Both the position numbers and the translations under genes were made by a program. A model generated the notes under the pieces. It did no database searches, had not been told where the DNA came from, and was given only the letters and a program-made list of their open reading frames with translations. 64,000 bases of DNA from Alphaproteobacteria bacterium (GTDB lineage: Bacteria; Pseudomonadota; Alphaproteobacteria; Caulobacterales; Hyphomonadaceae). The stretch is taken from contig JAHJSB010000055.1 in the NCBI GenBank assembly GCA_018830285.1, positions 240,205-304,204 of the forward strand. The letters run 5' to 3'. Below are positions 7,887 through 16,298 of this stretch, piece by piece. Numbering within the stretch: the first letter of the stretch is position 1; every line of letters starts with the position of its first letter.

Positions 7887-9716
7887 ATGGAAAAGCAAGA
7901 TCAGCGCAATTTCCTGATCGCGATGGCGCTGATGGTCGCTTTCGTGTTCGGCTACCAGAAAGTCTTCATGGAGCCGGCGCAGAAGCGCTTTGAGGCCCAG
8001 CAGGCCGCGATCACCGCCGATGAGCAGACCGGGGTGAGCGTAAACGAACTGAGCAATGTTCCGGCGATTGCGGCGACCAAGACAGTCGAGGAAGCGATTT
8101 CCGGGCCGGGCCGGGTCAAGTTTGATGGCGAATCCGTCGATGGATCGATCCGGCTTGCCGGGTCGCGGATCGACGATCTCAGCCTGCGCAAGCACTTCCT
8201 GACCGTGGAGAAGAAGCAGGAAATACGCCTGTTCCGCCCGGAAGCGAGTGAATACGGATATTTCGCGACCTATTACTGGGCAGACGGCACGTCGCTGGTC
8301 GCGGGCCGCAATTCGCCCTGGGTGCAGGTCGGACTGGGCCATCTGACGACGACCTCGCCGATCAAGCTGCGCCTTGAAACGCCGGGCCTGACCATCGACC
8401 GAACGGTTTCAGTTGATGAGAATTACATGTTCTCTTTCGAGGATACGCTGACCAATACAGGCGATGCCGAACGCACGGTTCGCGCCATTGGCTCGGTTGA
8501 GCGGCACGGCGACTTCAAGGGCTTCCTCGAATTGACCGATCCCGGCTCTGCCGCCGCCGGTGGTCTTGCCCATATGGGCCTGATGGGCGTGGTCGACGGC
8601 GAGTTGCGCCTGAAGAAGTACAAGCCGCTGCTCGCCCTCAAGAACATTGACGGGGAAACGGATGAAGGCACCTTCCCGTCCACGCAAGGCGGCTGGTGGG
8701 GCCTGACGGACAAATACTGGCTGGGCGCGCTGGTGCCACAGCAGGACCGGCCGTTCAACGGGGTCGTCAACAAGAAGTCGATTGCCACTGACGGTCCGCT
8801 GGAAGTGCGCACCGAGAGCGAGGCCTTCATCCTTGCGCCGGGCGCGAGCCAGACTGCCCAGAATCGTATCTTCGCCGGTGCCAAACGTTTCGAAGTCCTG
8901 CAGGACTACCAGAACGAGGACGGCATCCCGCGCATGGTCGATGCCATCGACTGGGGCTGGGCCTTCTTCCTGACCAAGCCCTTCTTCTATGCGCTGGAAT
9001 ACCTTGCGGGCGTGCTCGGCTCGTTCGGCTGGGCGATCCTCGCCTTCACGGTCCTGATCAAGCTGCCGCTCGTGCCGCTGTTCAACCAGAGCTACAAGTC
9101 CATGGCCAAGATGAAGAAGCTGCAGGAGCCGATGAAGGAGCTCAATGAGCGCTTTGCCGCCGATCCCCAGCGCAAGCAGCAGGAAATCATGAAGCTGTAC
9201 AAGCAGGAAGGGGCCAACCCGATTGGCGGCTGCGTTCCGATCCTGTTCACCATCCCGATTTTCTATGCGCTCTACAAGACGCTCTTTGTAACGCTGGAAA
9301 TGCGCCATACGCCCTTCCTGTTCCTGAAGGACCTTTCGGCGCCGGACCCGACCGCGATCGGCAACCTGTTCGGCCTGCTGCCCTGGGCTGCGTCCGACAT
9401 CAAGGCTATTCCCGTGATCGGCTTGGTCATCGGCATCGGCATCCTGCCGCTGCTCTATGGCGTTACGATGGCGGCGCTGCAGAGCCTCAGCCCGGCACCG
9501 ACGGATAAGACGCAGAAAATGGTGATCCAGGCCATGCCGATCGTGTTCACGTTCGTGTTCGGCGGCTTTGCGGCAGGCCTGGTGATGTACTGGGTGTGGA
9601 GCAACATCCTGTCCTTCGCACAGCAATATTTCATCATGCGCCGCAACGGGGTCGATACCGAACTCGGCAAGACGATTTCGCGCCTGTTGGGGCGTGAAAA
9701 AGAACCGGCGGACTGA
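7887..9716 (+). CDS. yidC: Membrane protein insertase YidC
   Basis: A 609-residue inner-membrane insertase that places proteins into the membrane alone or with SecYEG. The N-terminal anchor (about residues 6-24, NFLIAMALMVAFVFGYQ) is followed by the large periplasmic domain of Gram-negative YidC. The conserved five-helix insertase core begins near residue 360 and includes NPIGGCVPILFTIPIFYALY. The start at 7887 (MEKQDQRN) is chosen over an in-frame start 39 bp upstream because it matches the family N terminus. It is followed 3 bp later by engB. Confidence 0.97.
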   Translation: MEKQDQRNFLIAMALMVAFVFGYQKVFMEPAQKRFEAQQAAITADEQTGVSVNELSNVPAIAATKTVEEAISGPGRVKFDGESVDGSIRLAGSRIDDLSLRKHFLTVEKKQEIRLFRPEASEYGYFATYYWADGTSLVAGRNSPWVQVGLGHLTTTSPIKLRLETPGLTIDRTVSVDENYMFSFEDTLTNTGDAERTVRAIGSVERHGDFKGFLELTDPGSAAAGGLAHMGLMGVVDGELRLKKYKPLLALKNIDGETDEGTFPSTQGGWWGLTDKYWLGALVPQQDRPFNGVVNKKSIATDGPLEVRTESEAFILAPGASQTAQNRIFAGAKRFEVLQDYQNEDGIPRMVDAIDWGWAFFLTKPFFYALEYLAGVLGSFGWAILAFTVLIKLPLVPLFNQSYKSMAKMKKLQEPMKELNERFAADPQRKQQEIMKLYKQEGANPIGGCVPILFTIPIFYALYKTLFVTLEMRHTPFLFLKDLSAPDPTAIGNLFGLLPWAASDIKAIPVIGLVIGIGILPLLYGVTMAALQSLSPAPTDKTQKMVIQAMPIVFTFVFGGFAAGLVMYWVWSNILSFAQQYFIMRRNGVDTELGKTISRLLGREKEPAD

Positions 9717-9719
9717 ATC

Positions 9720-10361
9720 ATGGACACGCGCCCGGCCCCGAGTGAAGACCAGATTGAAACCGGGCGGCTCTTGTTCGCCGGCCCGGTCGACTTCGTCATG
9801 GGTGTGGTTGATCTCAAGGGCCTGCCGCCTGCCGACCGGACCGAGGTCTGCTTTGCCGGCCGGTCGAATGTCGGCAAGTCGAGCCTGATCAATGCGCTGA
9901 CCAACCGCAACAAGCTGGCGCGGAGCTCGTCCGAGCCGGGCCGGACGCGCGAACTCAACTATTTCGATGTCGGCCCCGGCCAGCTCTATCTCGTCGACCT
10001 GCCGGGCTTTGGCTATGCCAAGGTCAGCCGGACACAGGCCGATGCCTGGATGAAGCTGACCCGGTCCTACCTGCGCGGACGCCCGTCCCTGCGCCGGGTG
10101 TTCCTGCTGGTCGATGCGCGGCGCGGCCTGATGGACACGGACGAAGAGGTCATGGCCATGCTCGACGGCTCGGCGGTGACCTACCAGATCCTGCTGACCA
10201 AGGCCGACAAACTGGCCAAGGGCGAAGTGGACGCGCTGCAGGCCGATATCGAGACCAAGCTGAAAAAGCACGGCGCGGCGCACCCGCTGACCATCGTGAC
10301 CTCGGCTGAAAAAGGCTGGGGCATGCCCGAACTGCGCGCCGAGATTGCCGCGCTGCTCTAG
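9720..10361 (+). CDS. engB: Ribosome biogenesis GTPase YihA/YsxC/EngB
   Basis: A 213-residue GTPase needed for late 50S assembly. G1 is GRSNVGKSS (47-55), the G2 region holds SSEPGRTRELNYF, G3 is DLPGFGYA (from 93) and G4 is TKAD (near 160), all diagnostic for EngB. It starts 3 bp after the yidC stop and is probably co-transcribed with it. In many alphaproteobacteria the next gene is argB; here argB is 11.4 kb further on. Confidence 0.96.
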   Translation: MDTRPAPSEDQIETGRLLFAGPVDFVMGVVDLKGLPPADRTEVCFAGRSNVGKSSLINALTNRNKLARSSSEPGRTRELNYFDVGPGQLYLVDLPGFGYAKVSRTQADAWMKLTRSYLRGRPSLRRVFLLVDARRGLMDTDEEVMAMLDGSAVTYQILLTKADKLAKGEVDALQADIETKLKKHGAAHPLTIVTSAEKGWGMPELRAEIAALL

Positions 10362-10688
10362 CCCTGCGCGAGCGGCGCCTGTGAGGGCGCTTGGGTGTGA
10401 GGTATGGGTGTTCTGAGGGTGATGCACGGCATCATGGAGCAAATCAGCGCTGCGCCCCAACTCGAACGTCGCCACCGGATCATAAGGTAGACACCGGTAA
10501 AGCGGAGTTCAAAGTCCGTTCCTGGCCCTGCGTCGCCGGTCGAAGCCAAACGGGCGAACGGCGGGTTTGCAGAAATGCGTACATTGGCAGCGTCAGAATG
10601 TCTTCGTTCCGACCGAGCCATCTCAGCCCTTTTTTGAGGCTCGACAGCAGAAACGGCGGCCTCAAGCCCGGGTTTCCTGACAATGTCC
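10362..10688 (+). other. Intergenic stretch without a convincing gene
   Basis: It lies between engB and the end of the minus-strand glycosyltransferase gene. The minus strand is open for 135 codons across it, but the composition looks random, the frame overlaps the GT gene, and no domain or ribosome site supports it. Low-quality spacer of this kind at the edge of an insertion may be remnant DNA. No terminator hairpin with a T-run was found. Confidence 0.4.
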
Positions 10689-11717
10689 CTATACCTGCTT
10701 TGCGACGGCGGATGATATGGGAAGCGGCGAATTGTCGGGCTTAAGGAAGCGGATTGAAGCTGCAAAGGCGATCATTTCACAGACTAAAGTCGTCAGCGTG
10801 ACGGTGGCCCGCCAGCCCAGCACTTTCTGCATTCCCTTGAAAGGGAAGGCGTGGCGGCGATGGTCGCGCAGAAAATCCCTTTGACGTTTGAATTCCGGAA
10901 CGAGGTTCCATTTCTCGTAGAAGTATCGCTCGGCCTTCATGCAGCGAGAGGAATTCCAGCGCAGGCAGAAATAGGGAATTTCACGCCAGGTCATCTTCCT
11001 GCCCACCGCATAGACAACGACTGCGGCCGGTTCGAACCATATCGTCCACCCCCGCTCGCGGGCTTTGAAGGCCATGTCGATTTCGTCTGTAAAGCCAACC
11101 AGTTTAGGGTCGAGCGGGCCGATCTGTTCCATCATGTCGCGACGGGCAAGCACGACATGGAATTCGGTGGCATCTGTTTCCTCTCGGACGAGCGCGTTCT
11201 TGCGCCCCAGATACTGTTCGTGTTCAAAGCGGTGGTGACGGTACATATCCCGGCCGTGGCCGGTATCGGTCAGTTTGATGATGCTGCCCGCATGATGGAT
11301 TTTCAGATCGGGCATGCGCGCTTCCGGTCCAACAAGAATTGTCGGAGTGACCAGTCCGGCGCCAGTTTCTTCCGCACATTCGACCATGGTGGACAGCCAG
11401 CCCGGTGTGAAGGCGACATCGTTGTCGATAAAGACAACATATTTGGTATCCACCAGTGGAAGGGCCGTATTACGGGCATCGTTTGGTGTGATGAAACCCG
11501 GGCGGCGGATATAGACGTGGCCACGGCTCTCCACTTCAGCTTTCAACGCGTCAGCGATCGCTTTCGGCGAGCCGCCATCAACATAGATCATGCGGAAAGG
11601 CAGGTCGGCCGTGTCAAAACAGGCTTGCAGCGACATGCCGGCCTGCTCGAACCGCTCGCGTGGGGAGACGATGATGGTGACGTCAGGCTGGTCACCGTTG
11701 ATGAAGTTGGGCTTCAT
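10689..11717 (-). CDS. Family 2 glycosyltransferase
   Basis: A 342-residue GT-A fold glycosyltransferase. The N-terminal beta strand VTIIVSPRERF and the IYVDGGS segment bind the nucleotide sugar. The metal-binding D98-N-D100 sits in YVVFIDNDVAFTPGWL, and a later ELDPKLVGF-like region (LDPKLVGFTDEIDMAFKARE) matches the acceptor-side ED motif of GT2 enzymes. A hydrophobic segment near the C terminus suggests membrane association. It is divergent from a second GT2 gene, with 154 bp between starts, so both may serve the same glycan. Donor and acceptor are unknown. Confidence 0.8.
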   Translation of the reverse strand: MKPNFINGDQPDVTIIVSPRERFEQAGMSLQACFDTADLPFRMIYVDGGSPKAIADALKAEVESRGHVYIRRPGFITPNDARNTALPLVDTKYVVFIDNDVAFTPGWLSTMVECAEETGAGLVTPTILVGPEARMPDLKIHHAGSIIKLTDTGHGRDMYRHHRFEHEQYLGRKNALVREETDATEFHVVLARRDMMEQIGPLDPKLVGFTDEIDMAFKARERGWTIWFEPAAVVVYAVGRKMTWREIPYFCLRWNSSRCMKAERYFYEKWNLVPEFKRQRDFLRDHRRHAFPFKGMQKVLGWRATVTLTTLVCEMIAFAASIRFLKPDNSPLPISSAVAKQV

Positions 11718-11871
11718 TCGGAACGCGTCCTTTTCTCGTCTGGTCTGCGTTTGCTATGCCTTGCGAAATTCGTGCCGTGCCAAATGTGTCTCGCGCGGCA
11801 TCGTTCTTGCCCAGATAAAAATATGCGTCCGCTGGAAAGGGCAATCGTTGACACAGTCGGCCAACAATTCC

Positions 11872-13065
11872 ATGCCGAGTGTCTCGGTGATCTTGCCAAC
11901 CTTCAATCGGTGCGGATTGATCGCGTCCAGTCTCGACTCATTGCTCAACCAGTCCTATCCAATTGCCGAGATCCTGGTCGTCGATGATGGATCCACTGAT
12001 GATACCGAAGCGGTTGTTGCCGCATTCGGCGACAAAGTCCGCTATATTCGCCGGGAGAACGGCGGCAAGAATGCTGCGATCAATACAGGACTTGGCCACG
12101 CGGAAGGTGATTTGATCTGGATCATGGATGATGATGATCTTGCCCCGGTCGATGCACTGGAAAGGCTGGTCGCTCCGTTCATTGCAGATCCATCAACAGC
12201 GATTAGCTACGGAGCGCTGCAAAAATTCCGGGAAGACCCGGGGACTGGCGCGATGCGTTTTGAGCGGACGCATCCCTATCCTTTCGAGGACGAACGGTCC
12301 TTTTTTGTTCATGTCATGGAAGACTGTTTCATTACGGGCCAGCCTTGCGTGCTAGTGCGCCGCTCGTGCTATGACGCCATCTTCCCACTGCCGGAAGATA
12401 AAGTCATCTCCGAGGACTATGCCGTGCTGCTCCTTTTGGCACGCAGGTGGCCCGCGAAGCGCGTCGAGGGGGTAACTCTTTTTCAGCGCCAGCATGATGG
12501 TCCACGCGGACCTGCAAATATCCGCTATGCTGCCGATACTCGCAATGCGCGCTGGAGCGCTGCCGATACGGAACTGCTGCGCGAACTTTTGCCTTATGTC
12601 ACGATGGGCGAGCTGGTTAGCAGACCGGCATCCTCGGAGCCGGGAGACGCTCTGGGACGACGGCAAGCATACTTTCAGAAAGCAACAATCGCAGCGCGCA
12701 AGAAGCTCTGGCCGGACGCGCTCCGTGCGGTGCGGGATGGAGTGCGCCAGGCCCCCGACGCCCCGCTCGGTGCAATGGATCAGCTCATTCTCGGTCGCAT
12801 GCTTGGCTGCCGTTATGGACTTGATGAGCTGATTGCAGAACCGGGGATTCTGAATGAGCTAAGCTCGGCTTTGGCTGGGCTAGGTGCGCGACGCGAGGCC
12901 ATAGCCTGCATCGCTACACCGCTGCCCTATCTTCTCCGATGCCAGCTAGCCGAAGGGGATCTTCGTCGGACGTTGTGCTTGTTGCGAATCTACTGGCGTC
13001 TAACGGGCTGGCGCCAAGGCTCTTGGCGGTTAATAAGTAAAGCGTCGCAAAAAATATTCGAGTGA
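11872..13065 (+). CDS. Family 2 glycosyltransferase with C-terminal extension
   Basis: A 397-residue protein. Residues 1-200 are a canonical GT2 domain: VSVILPTFNR, then ILVVDDGSTDDT, then the metal motif D86-D-D-D89, and a later ISEDYAVLLLLA that matches the acceptor-side ED. The last roughly 170 residues are helical in character and unassigned. The ATG at 11872 is chosen because it opens the GT2 strand directly; the longer frame back to 11590 would run into the divergent gene. Composition is less GC-biased at codon third positions towards the C terminus, fitting transferred DNA. It probably acts in surface polysaccharide assembly (inference). Confidence 0.8.
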   Translation: MPSVSVILPTFNRCGLIASSLDSLLNQSYPIAEILVVDDGSTDDTEAVVAAFGDKVRYIRRENGGKNAAINTGLGHAEGDLIWIMDDDDLAPVDALERLVAPFIADPSTAISYGALQKFREDPGTGAMRFERTHPYPFEDERSFFVHVMEDCFITGQPCVLVRRSCYDAIFPLPEDKVISEDYAVLLLLARRWPAKRVEGVTLFQRQHDGPRGPANIRYAADTRNARWSAADTELLRELLPYVTMGELVSRPASSEPGDALGRRQAYFQKATIAARKKLWPDALRAVRDGVRQAPDAPLGAMDQLILGRMLGCRYGLDELIAEPGILNELSSALAGLGARREAIACIATPLPYLLRCQLAEGDLRRTLCLLRIYWRLTGWRQGSWRLISKASQKIFE

Positions 13066-13238
13066 TGTCAGATGAATGCGAACCAGTCTTCGTTAATCGC
13101 GAACGCGCAGCTGCTAGACGACGACAAGATCGCGCGACTCGCGCAGCGCAGGGTCCTAGGTAGTCACCCCGAAAATTGTACAACTTGCATTTTCGAACCT
13201 TTTCGCTCTGCAACGCCTCGAATTTGCTGCGTAAGCAG

Positions 13239-13478
13239 TCATTTTCCCATGTTCGGTCGATGACTACTTTCGGCGACAATCTGCCGTCGGATGGAACATG
13301 CCGCTATGTCGCCAACCTTCAGCTTGACCAGGTCACAGCCCCTGAGCTTGCTATCGATCGCGAGGTTGAAGAGAACGAGGTTTCGCTTATCGCCTTTAAG
13401 CCCAATCCGGGTCCGGATCGACCAGACCTCCTTTATTTTTAGGGCTGGCTTCCGACCGGGCAGCTTGCCTGCGTTCAA
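13239..13478 (-). pseudogene. Truncated tyrosine recombinase/integrase remnant
   Basis: On the minus strand from 13478, about 60 codons read GRKPALKIKEVWSIRTR and then LFNLAIDSKLRGCDLVKLKV. This is the N-terminal part of a widespread small tyrosine-recombinase family that is about 190-200 residues when complete. After VGDIA the similarity stops and the frame closes at 13239. None of the catalytic residues (R-H-R-Y) are present. I found no continuation in the other two frames, so the gene is broken by deletion or rearrangement rather than by a simple frameshift. Confidence 0.65.
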
Positions 13479-14232
13479 TCAGCGATGCCCGGCTGGCCCT
13501 GGGTTTTCCGCAGGGCCTTTCGACTGGTCTTCGATGATGCTCCTCCTTTCCAAGCCGCCGCACAGTGCAGATGGCAAGAGGAGAGGCATGCAAACAAACG
13601 GCGAGAACAAGCGGCGGCTGCCGGTCGAAAAATCCTGAGGGGTGGGAGTTCGTGGTCCGTTTGCTGCCCCCAAAGGATGAGGTTGGACGATCGGTTGCAG
13701 CAAATCCGAACGCAGCATTTCATCTCAGGTATCTGAATAGAGGGCGAAACGGACACGGCGCGCAAACTGCAGTCGGAACCGCGCCGGTTCTCGAGAAAAC
13801 TCCGGGTCCGCAACGTCAAATGCTACGGTTGCGACCCGGGCAGGTCGCGCTCCGAGGGAAGGGGACAATACGAATTGCGTCATGGATTGGCGTGCATGCG
13901 CTTGGCAACTTGCGAAAGCCCCACCGACGACCCAATCTAAAATAGTTTTTATCTATCGATATAAAATAAAATAACGATTTTGATTATGTATATTCAACAC
14001 CCATTTCCGTTGTGGACAGTAGGTCCGAAGATGAAATGGAAAGTGGTATGTATCGAACTGATGATTGGCAGGCGCTAACTGCAACCCCCCAAGCCGGAGC
14101 GCTAACTCCTGCCGATGTGGGCACAAAGCCCCAGCAAAAGCTGTACGATCGGCGCGGAAGGCGCAAGCGCCGTGCGCGCCGTTATGCGCGTCCGCTATAA
14201 TGCTTGACGAAATTCTGAGGAGGGAGACGGAA
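13479..14232 (+). other. AT-rich, gene-poor stretch beside the integrase remnant
   Basis: No convincing gene is seen. Open frames here overlap on both strands and look like shadow translations. The segment 13936-13995 is almost wholly A and T, very unlike the rest of the window, and reads as foreign or regulatory DNA. A short plus-strand frame at 14012-14200 (62 codons, basic C terminus, KLYDRRGRRKRRARRYARP) is possible but unsupported. Confidence 0.45.
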
Positions 14233-14442
14233 ATGTTATCAGCCTGCGATCTGGATAACCTTCTCGAAACCGCCGAGACACAACATGTCGAAGCAAAACG
14301 TTCGTATGCGGCAAGAAAAATCGAGGATTTACAGCTTCATAGATGGGCCGATGATGGGGGGTGGATCTTGCCGAGACCAATGACCACCTCGGCCTCGGCC
14401 AGAGGGGGGGAAGCGTCCAGCCCGCGAACGCTGACGCTGTAA
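14233..14442 (+). CDS. Possible small hypothetical protein
   Basis: A 69-codon frame starting ATG at 14233, preceded by AGGAGGGAG at 14217-14225, the best ribosome site in this stretch. The first half (MLSACDLDNLLETAETQ, then VEAKRSYAARKIEDLQ) looks like a helical protein. The second half is poor in structure and may be a fused remnant. No family is recognised. It could equally be a chance frame in decayed DNA. Confidence 0.25.
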   Translation: MLSACDLDNLLETAETQHVEAKRSYAARKIEDLQLHRWADDGGWILPRPMTTSASARGGEASSPRTLTL

Positions 14443-14637
14443 GGGCGCAGCTTTTGATCTCTGGCGTCTCTGCTGGACGCCAAGATCATGCCAAGGTGTC
14501 TGTTGATAGCGGACAGCACAGCGTCGGCCGGCGGCTCCAGACAAAAATTTGCTCATGAAAAAGTGTCGACGCGCGAAAGCTCACATCGCGGTCGTAGTTT
14601 CCTAACCCGACTTTGAAGTGGATCGAACTTGACCCCG

Positions 14638-15546
14638 ATGGACCTGATAGACGCAGACACTCGCATCACGATTGCAAACAGGTCCGGGGACGTGTTGCCT
14701 TTCTCTCGGGGCATCCTGGCAAGCAGCCTTCTCTCGACAGGGATCGCCACTGAAGAGGCCTACCGGCTTGCGAGCGTTGTTCAATTGCGATTGCTCAAAT
14801 TTCGAACCAAAACCGTCAATGCCGAACAGCTGGTCGGAATGATCCGCCAGATTCTGGTTGACGAAGAGCCGGATGGGACAGCAGAGCGCTGGCTCGCCTG
14901 GCGTACGGCCAAGCGGTCGGGAAGACCGGTTGTGGTCGTGTTTTCCGGCGCGCCCGGCGTCGGCAAGAGCACCGTGGCGGCACGGATGGCCTTTCGCTTC
15001 GGGATATCGAGCGTAATTACAAGCGATTCTATACGGGATGTGCTTCGCACCGTGATACCGGTTAGCGTCTTGCCGGAGTTGCACCGATCAACGTTCGAAC
15101 TGGTGGACTCCGAAGGTCCTGCACAGTTTTCCAATTTCGACAGGCAGGCGAACGCTGTGGCAAATGCGACCGTCGCCGTTGCCCAACGTCTTGCGGCCGA
15201 ACGGAGATTTGCAATCCTTGAAGGGGTCCACCTGCTACCAGGACTGATTGGCAGTGCGCTGGCGCCGCATCCGGCGCGCCCGATTGTGATTGAACGGCTG
15301 ATCGTCGAATGCAGCGACGACGCGCACAAGGCAAAGCTGGAGCGCCGGGCGATTTCCCAACCCCTGCGGCGCGGCGATCGTCATGTTGCAGACATTGGCA
15401 GGATCCGGGCGATCCAGTCTCACCTGCAGACCAAAGCAGATGCGAGTGGAACGCCGACAATCGGAACAGAAAATCTTGCGATGGCGACTCATAGAATCGT
15501 AGATGAAATTGCAAGCCTCGTCGAGAGTGAAGGAGTTTCGCCATAA
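14638..15546 (+). CDS. ATP-cone/P-loop kinase resembling 2-phosphoglycerate kinase
   Basis: A 302-residue protein with two parts. Residues 8-75 (ITIANRSGDVLPFSRGILA onward) resemble an ATP-cone nucleotide-binding module. Residues 95-300 are a P-loop kinase with Walker A GAPGVGKST (104-112), a following SDSIRDVLR segment, and an EGVHLLPG segment. This order is that of archaeal-type 2-phosphoglycerate kinase (COG2074), which makes 2,3-bisphosphoglycerate. Its role in a mesophilic bacterium is unclear; the substrate could be a related phospho- or glycerate-containing compound. The ATG at 14638 is used; a TTG at 14629 in the same frame is an alternative, and neither has a strong ribosome site. 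The HAD-like gene starts within 10 bp of its stop. Confidence 0.68.
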   Translation: MDLIDADTRITIANRSGDVLPFSRGILASSLLSTGIATEEAYRLASVVQLRLLKFRTKTVNAEQLVGMIRQILVDEEPDGTAERWLAWRTAKRSGRPVVVVFSGAPGVGKSTVAARMAFRFGISSVITSDSIRDVLRTVIPVSVLPELHRSTFELVDSEGPAQFSNFDRQANAVANATVAVAQRLAAERRFAILEGVHLLPGLIGSALAPHPARPIVIERLIVECSDDAHKAKLERRAISQPLRRGDRHVADIGRIRAIQSHLQTKADASGTPTIGTENLAMATHRIVDEIASLVESEGVSP

Positions 15547-15554
15547 CCCGTAGA

Positions 15555-16094
15555 TTGCTGGTCCTCGATGTGCATGGCGTCGTGCTTAATAATCCGCTGC
15601 CAGGCTTCCTATCGTACCTGGATACATTCAGTCGCGGAAATAGTTCTGCAAAATCTCGCTGGGCAATTATCCGGCAGCCGTTCTGGGAAGGAAAGATGAG
15701 TGACCAGCAGATGTGGTCAACGCTCGCGCCCGGCGCAGACAGTCTTCGGCTACGTGAAGAGCTTGAAGCGCGCTATGCGCCAGGGCCATATTATCATCAC
15801 CTGATGGCCACGCATCATCCTTGCTGGCTTCTATCGAACCACCGGAAGCAATGGCTCACTCCGCGATTGGAGCGGTTTGGTCTAGCCTCAAGGTTTGAGA
15901 AAGTGCTGGTGTCGGACGAATTGCAAGCAGCCAAGCCATCGTTAGAATCGTTCAAGCCTGTCATAGAGATCATGCGAAGTAATCGCGTCACATTTGTCGA
16001 TGACAACGTCCAGAATGTTGATGCTGCGCGCAGGTTCGGGGTGGATGCAGTGTTGGCCGATGAGGGTATCGATTGGTCGGCGATTGCGGCTTGA
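15555..16094 (+). CDS. HAD-superfamily protein with altered motif I
   Basis: A 179-residue HAD-fold protein. Motif I reads LDVHGVV: the nucleophile Asp is present, but the second Asp (general acid/base) is His. Motif II is the Ser in WLLSNH, motif III the Lys in QAAKPSLESF, and motif IV VTFVDDN, all in the right order. The start is doubtful. TTG 15555 is the only usual start in frame, but AGGAG at 15531-15535 is placed for a start at 15543, where the codon is ATA. It follows the kinase gene directly and is probably in one transcript with it, suggesting a kinase/phosphatase pair. Confidence 0.72.
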   Translation: MLVLDVHGVVLNNPLPGFLSYLDTFSRGNSSAKSRWAIIRQPFWEGKMSDQQMWSTLAPGADSLRLREELEARYAPGPYYHHLMATHHPCWLLSNHRKQWLTPRLERFGLASRFEKVLVSDELQAAKPSLESFKPVIEIMRSNRVTFVDDNVQNVDAARRFGVDAVLADEGIDWSAIAA

Positions 16095-16122
16095 CCGATG
16101 TGACGCAGAGTGTCCTGCCAGA

Positions 16123-16141
16123 TTGCCCGTTATACGGGCAA
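16123..16141 (+). terminator. Perfect 7-bp hairpin after the HAD gene
   Basis: TTGCCCG (16123-16129) pairs with CGGGCAA (16135-16141) around a five-base loop, 29 bp after the stop. There is no T-run after it, so it may be an mRNA 3'-end stabiliser or a Rho-dependent end rather than an intrinsic terminator. Confidence 0.4.
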
Positions 16142-16298
16142 TACAGGTCTGATCTGCCGTACCAGGCAAGCCATTCCATTTGCGAATGTCTGATGTCCGC
16201 GTCCTGTTTCATTCGAGTCATCGCCCTCGACGAGCGCTAAGTCATTTTCCGGCGAGAATCCGCCGCTATGTCCGCTCCGACCTCGCAAGCCGATGCGC

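Noticed and set aside
8409..10475. 688-codon minus-strand frame across yidC-engB
   Set aside because: It is antisense to two certain genes and has His/Arg/Gln-rich nonsense composition.
10358..10765. 135-codon minus-strand open frame after engB
   Set aside because: It overlaps the glycosyltransferase end, has no ribosome site or domain, and its composition looks random.
13475..13945. Open frames on both strands in the AT-rich region
   Set aside because: They overlap each other, lack ribosome sites and do not continue the integrase fragment.
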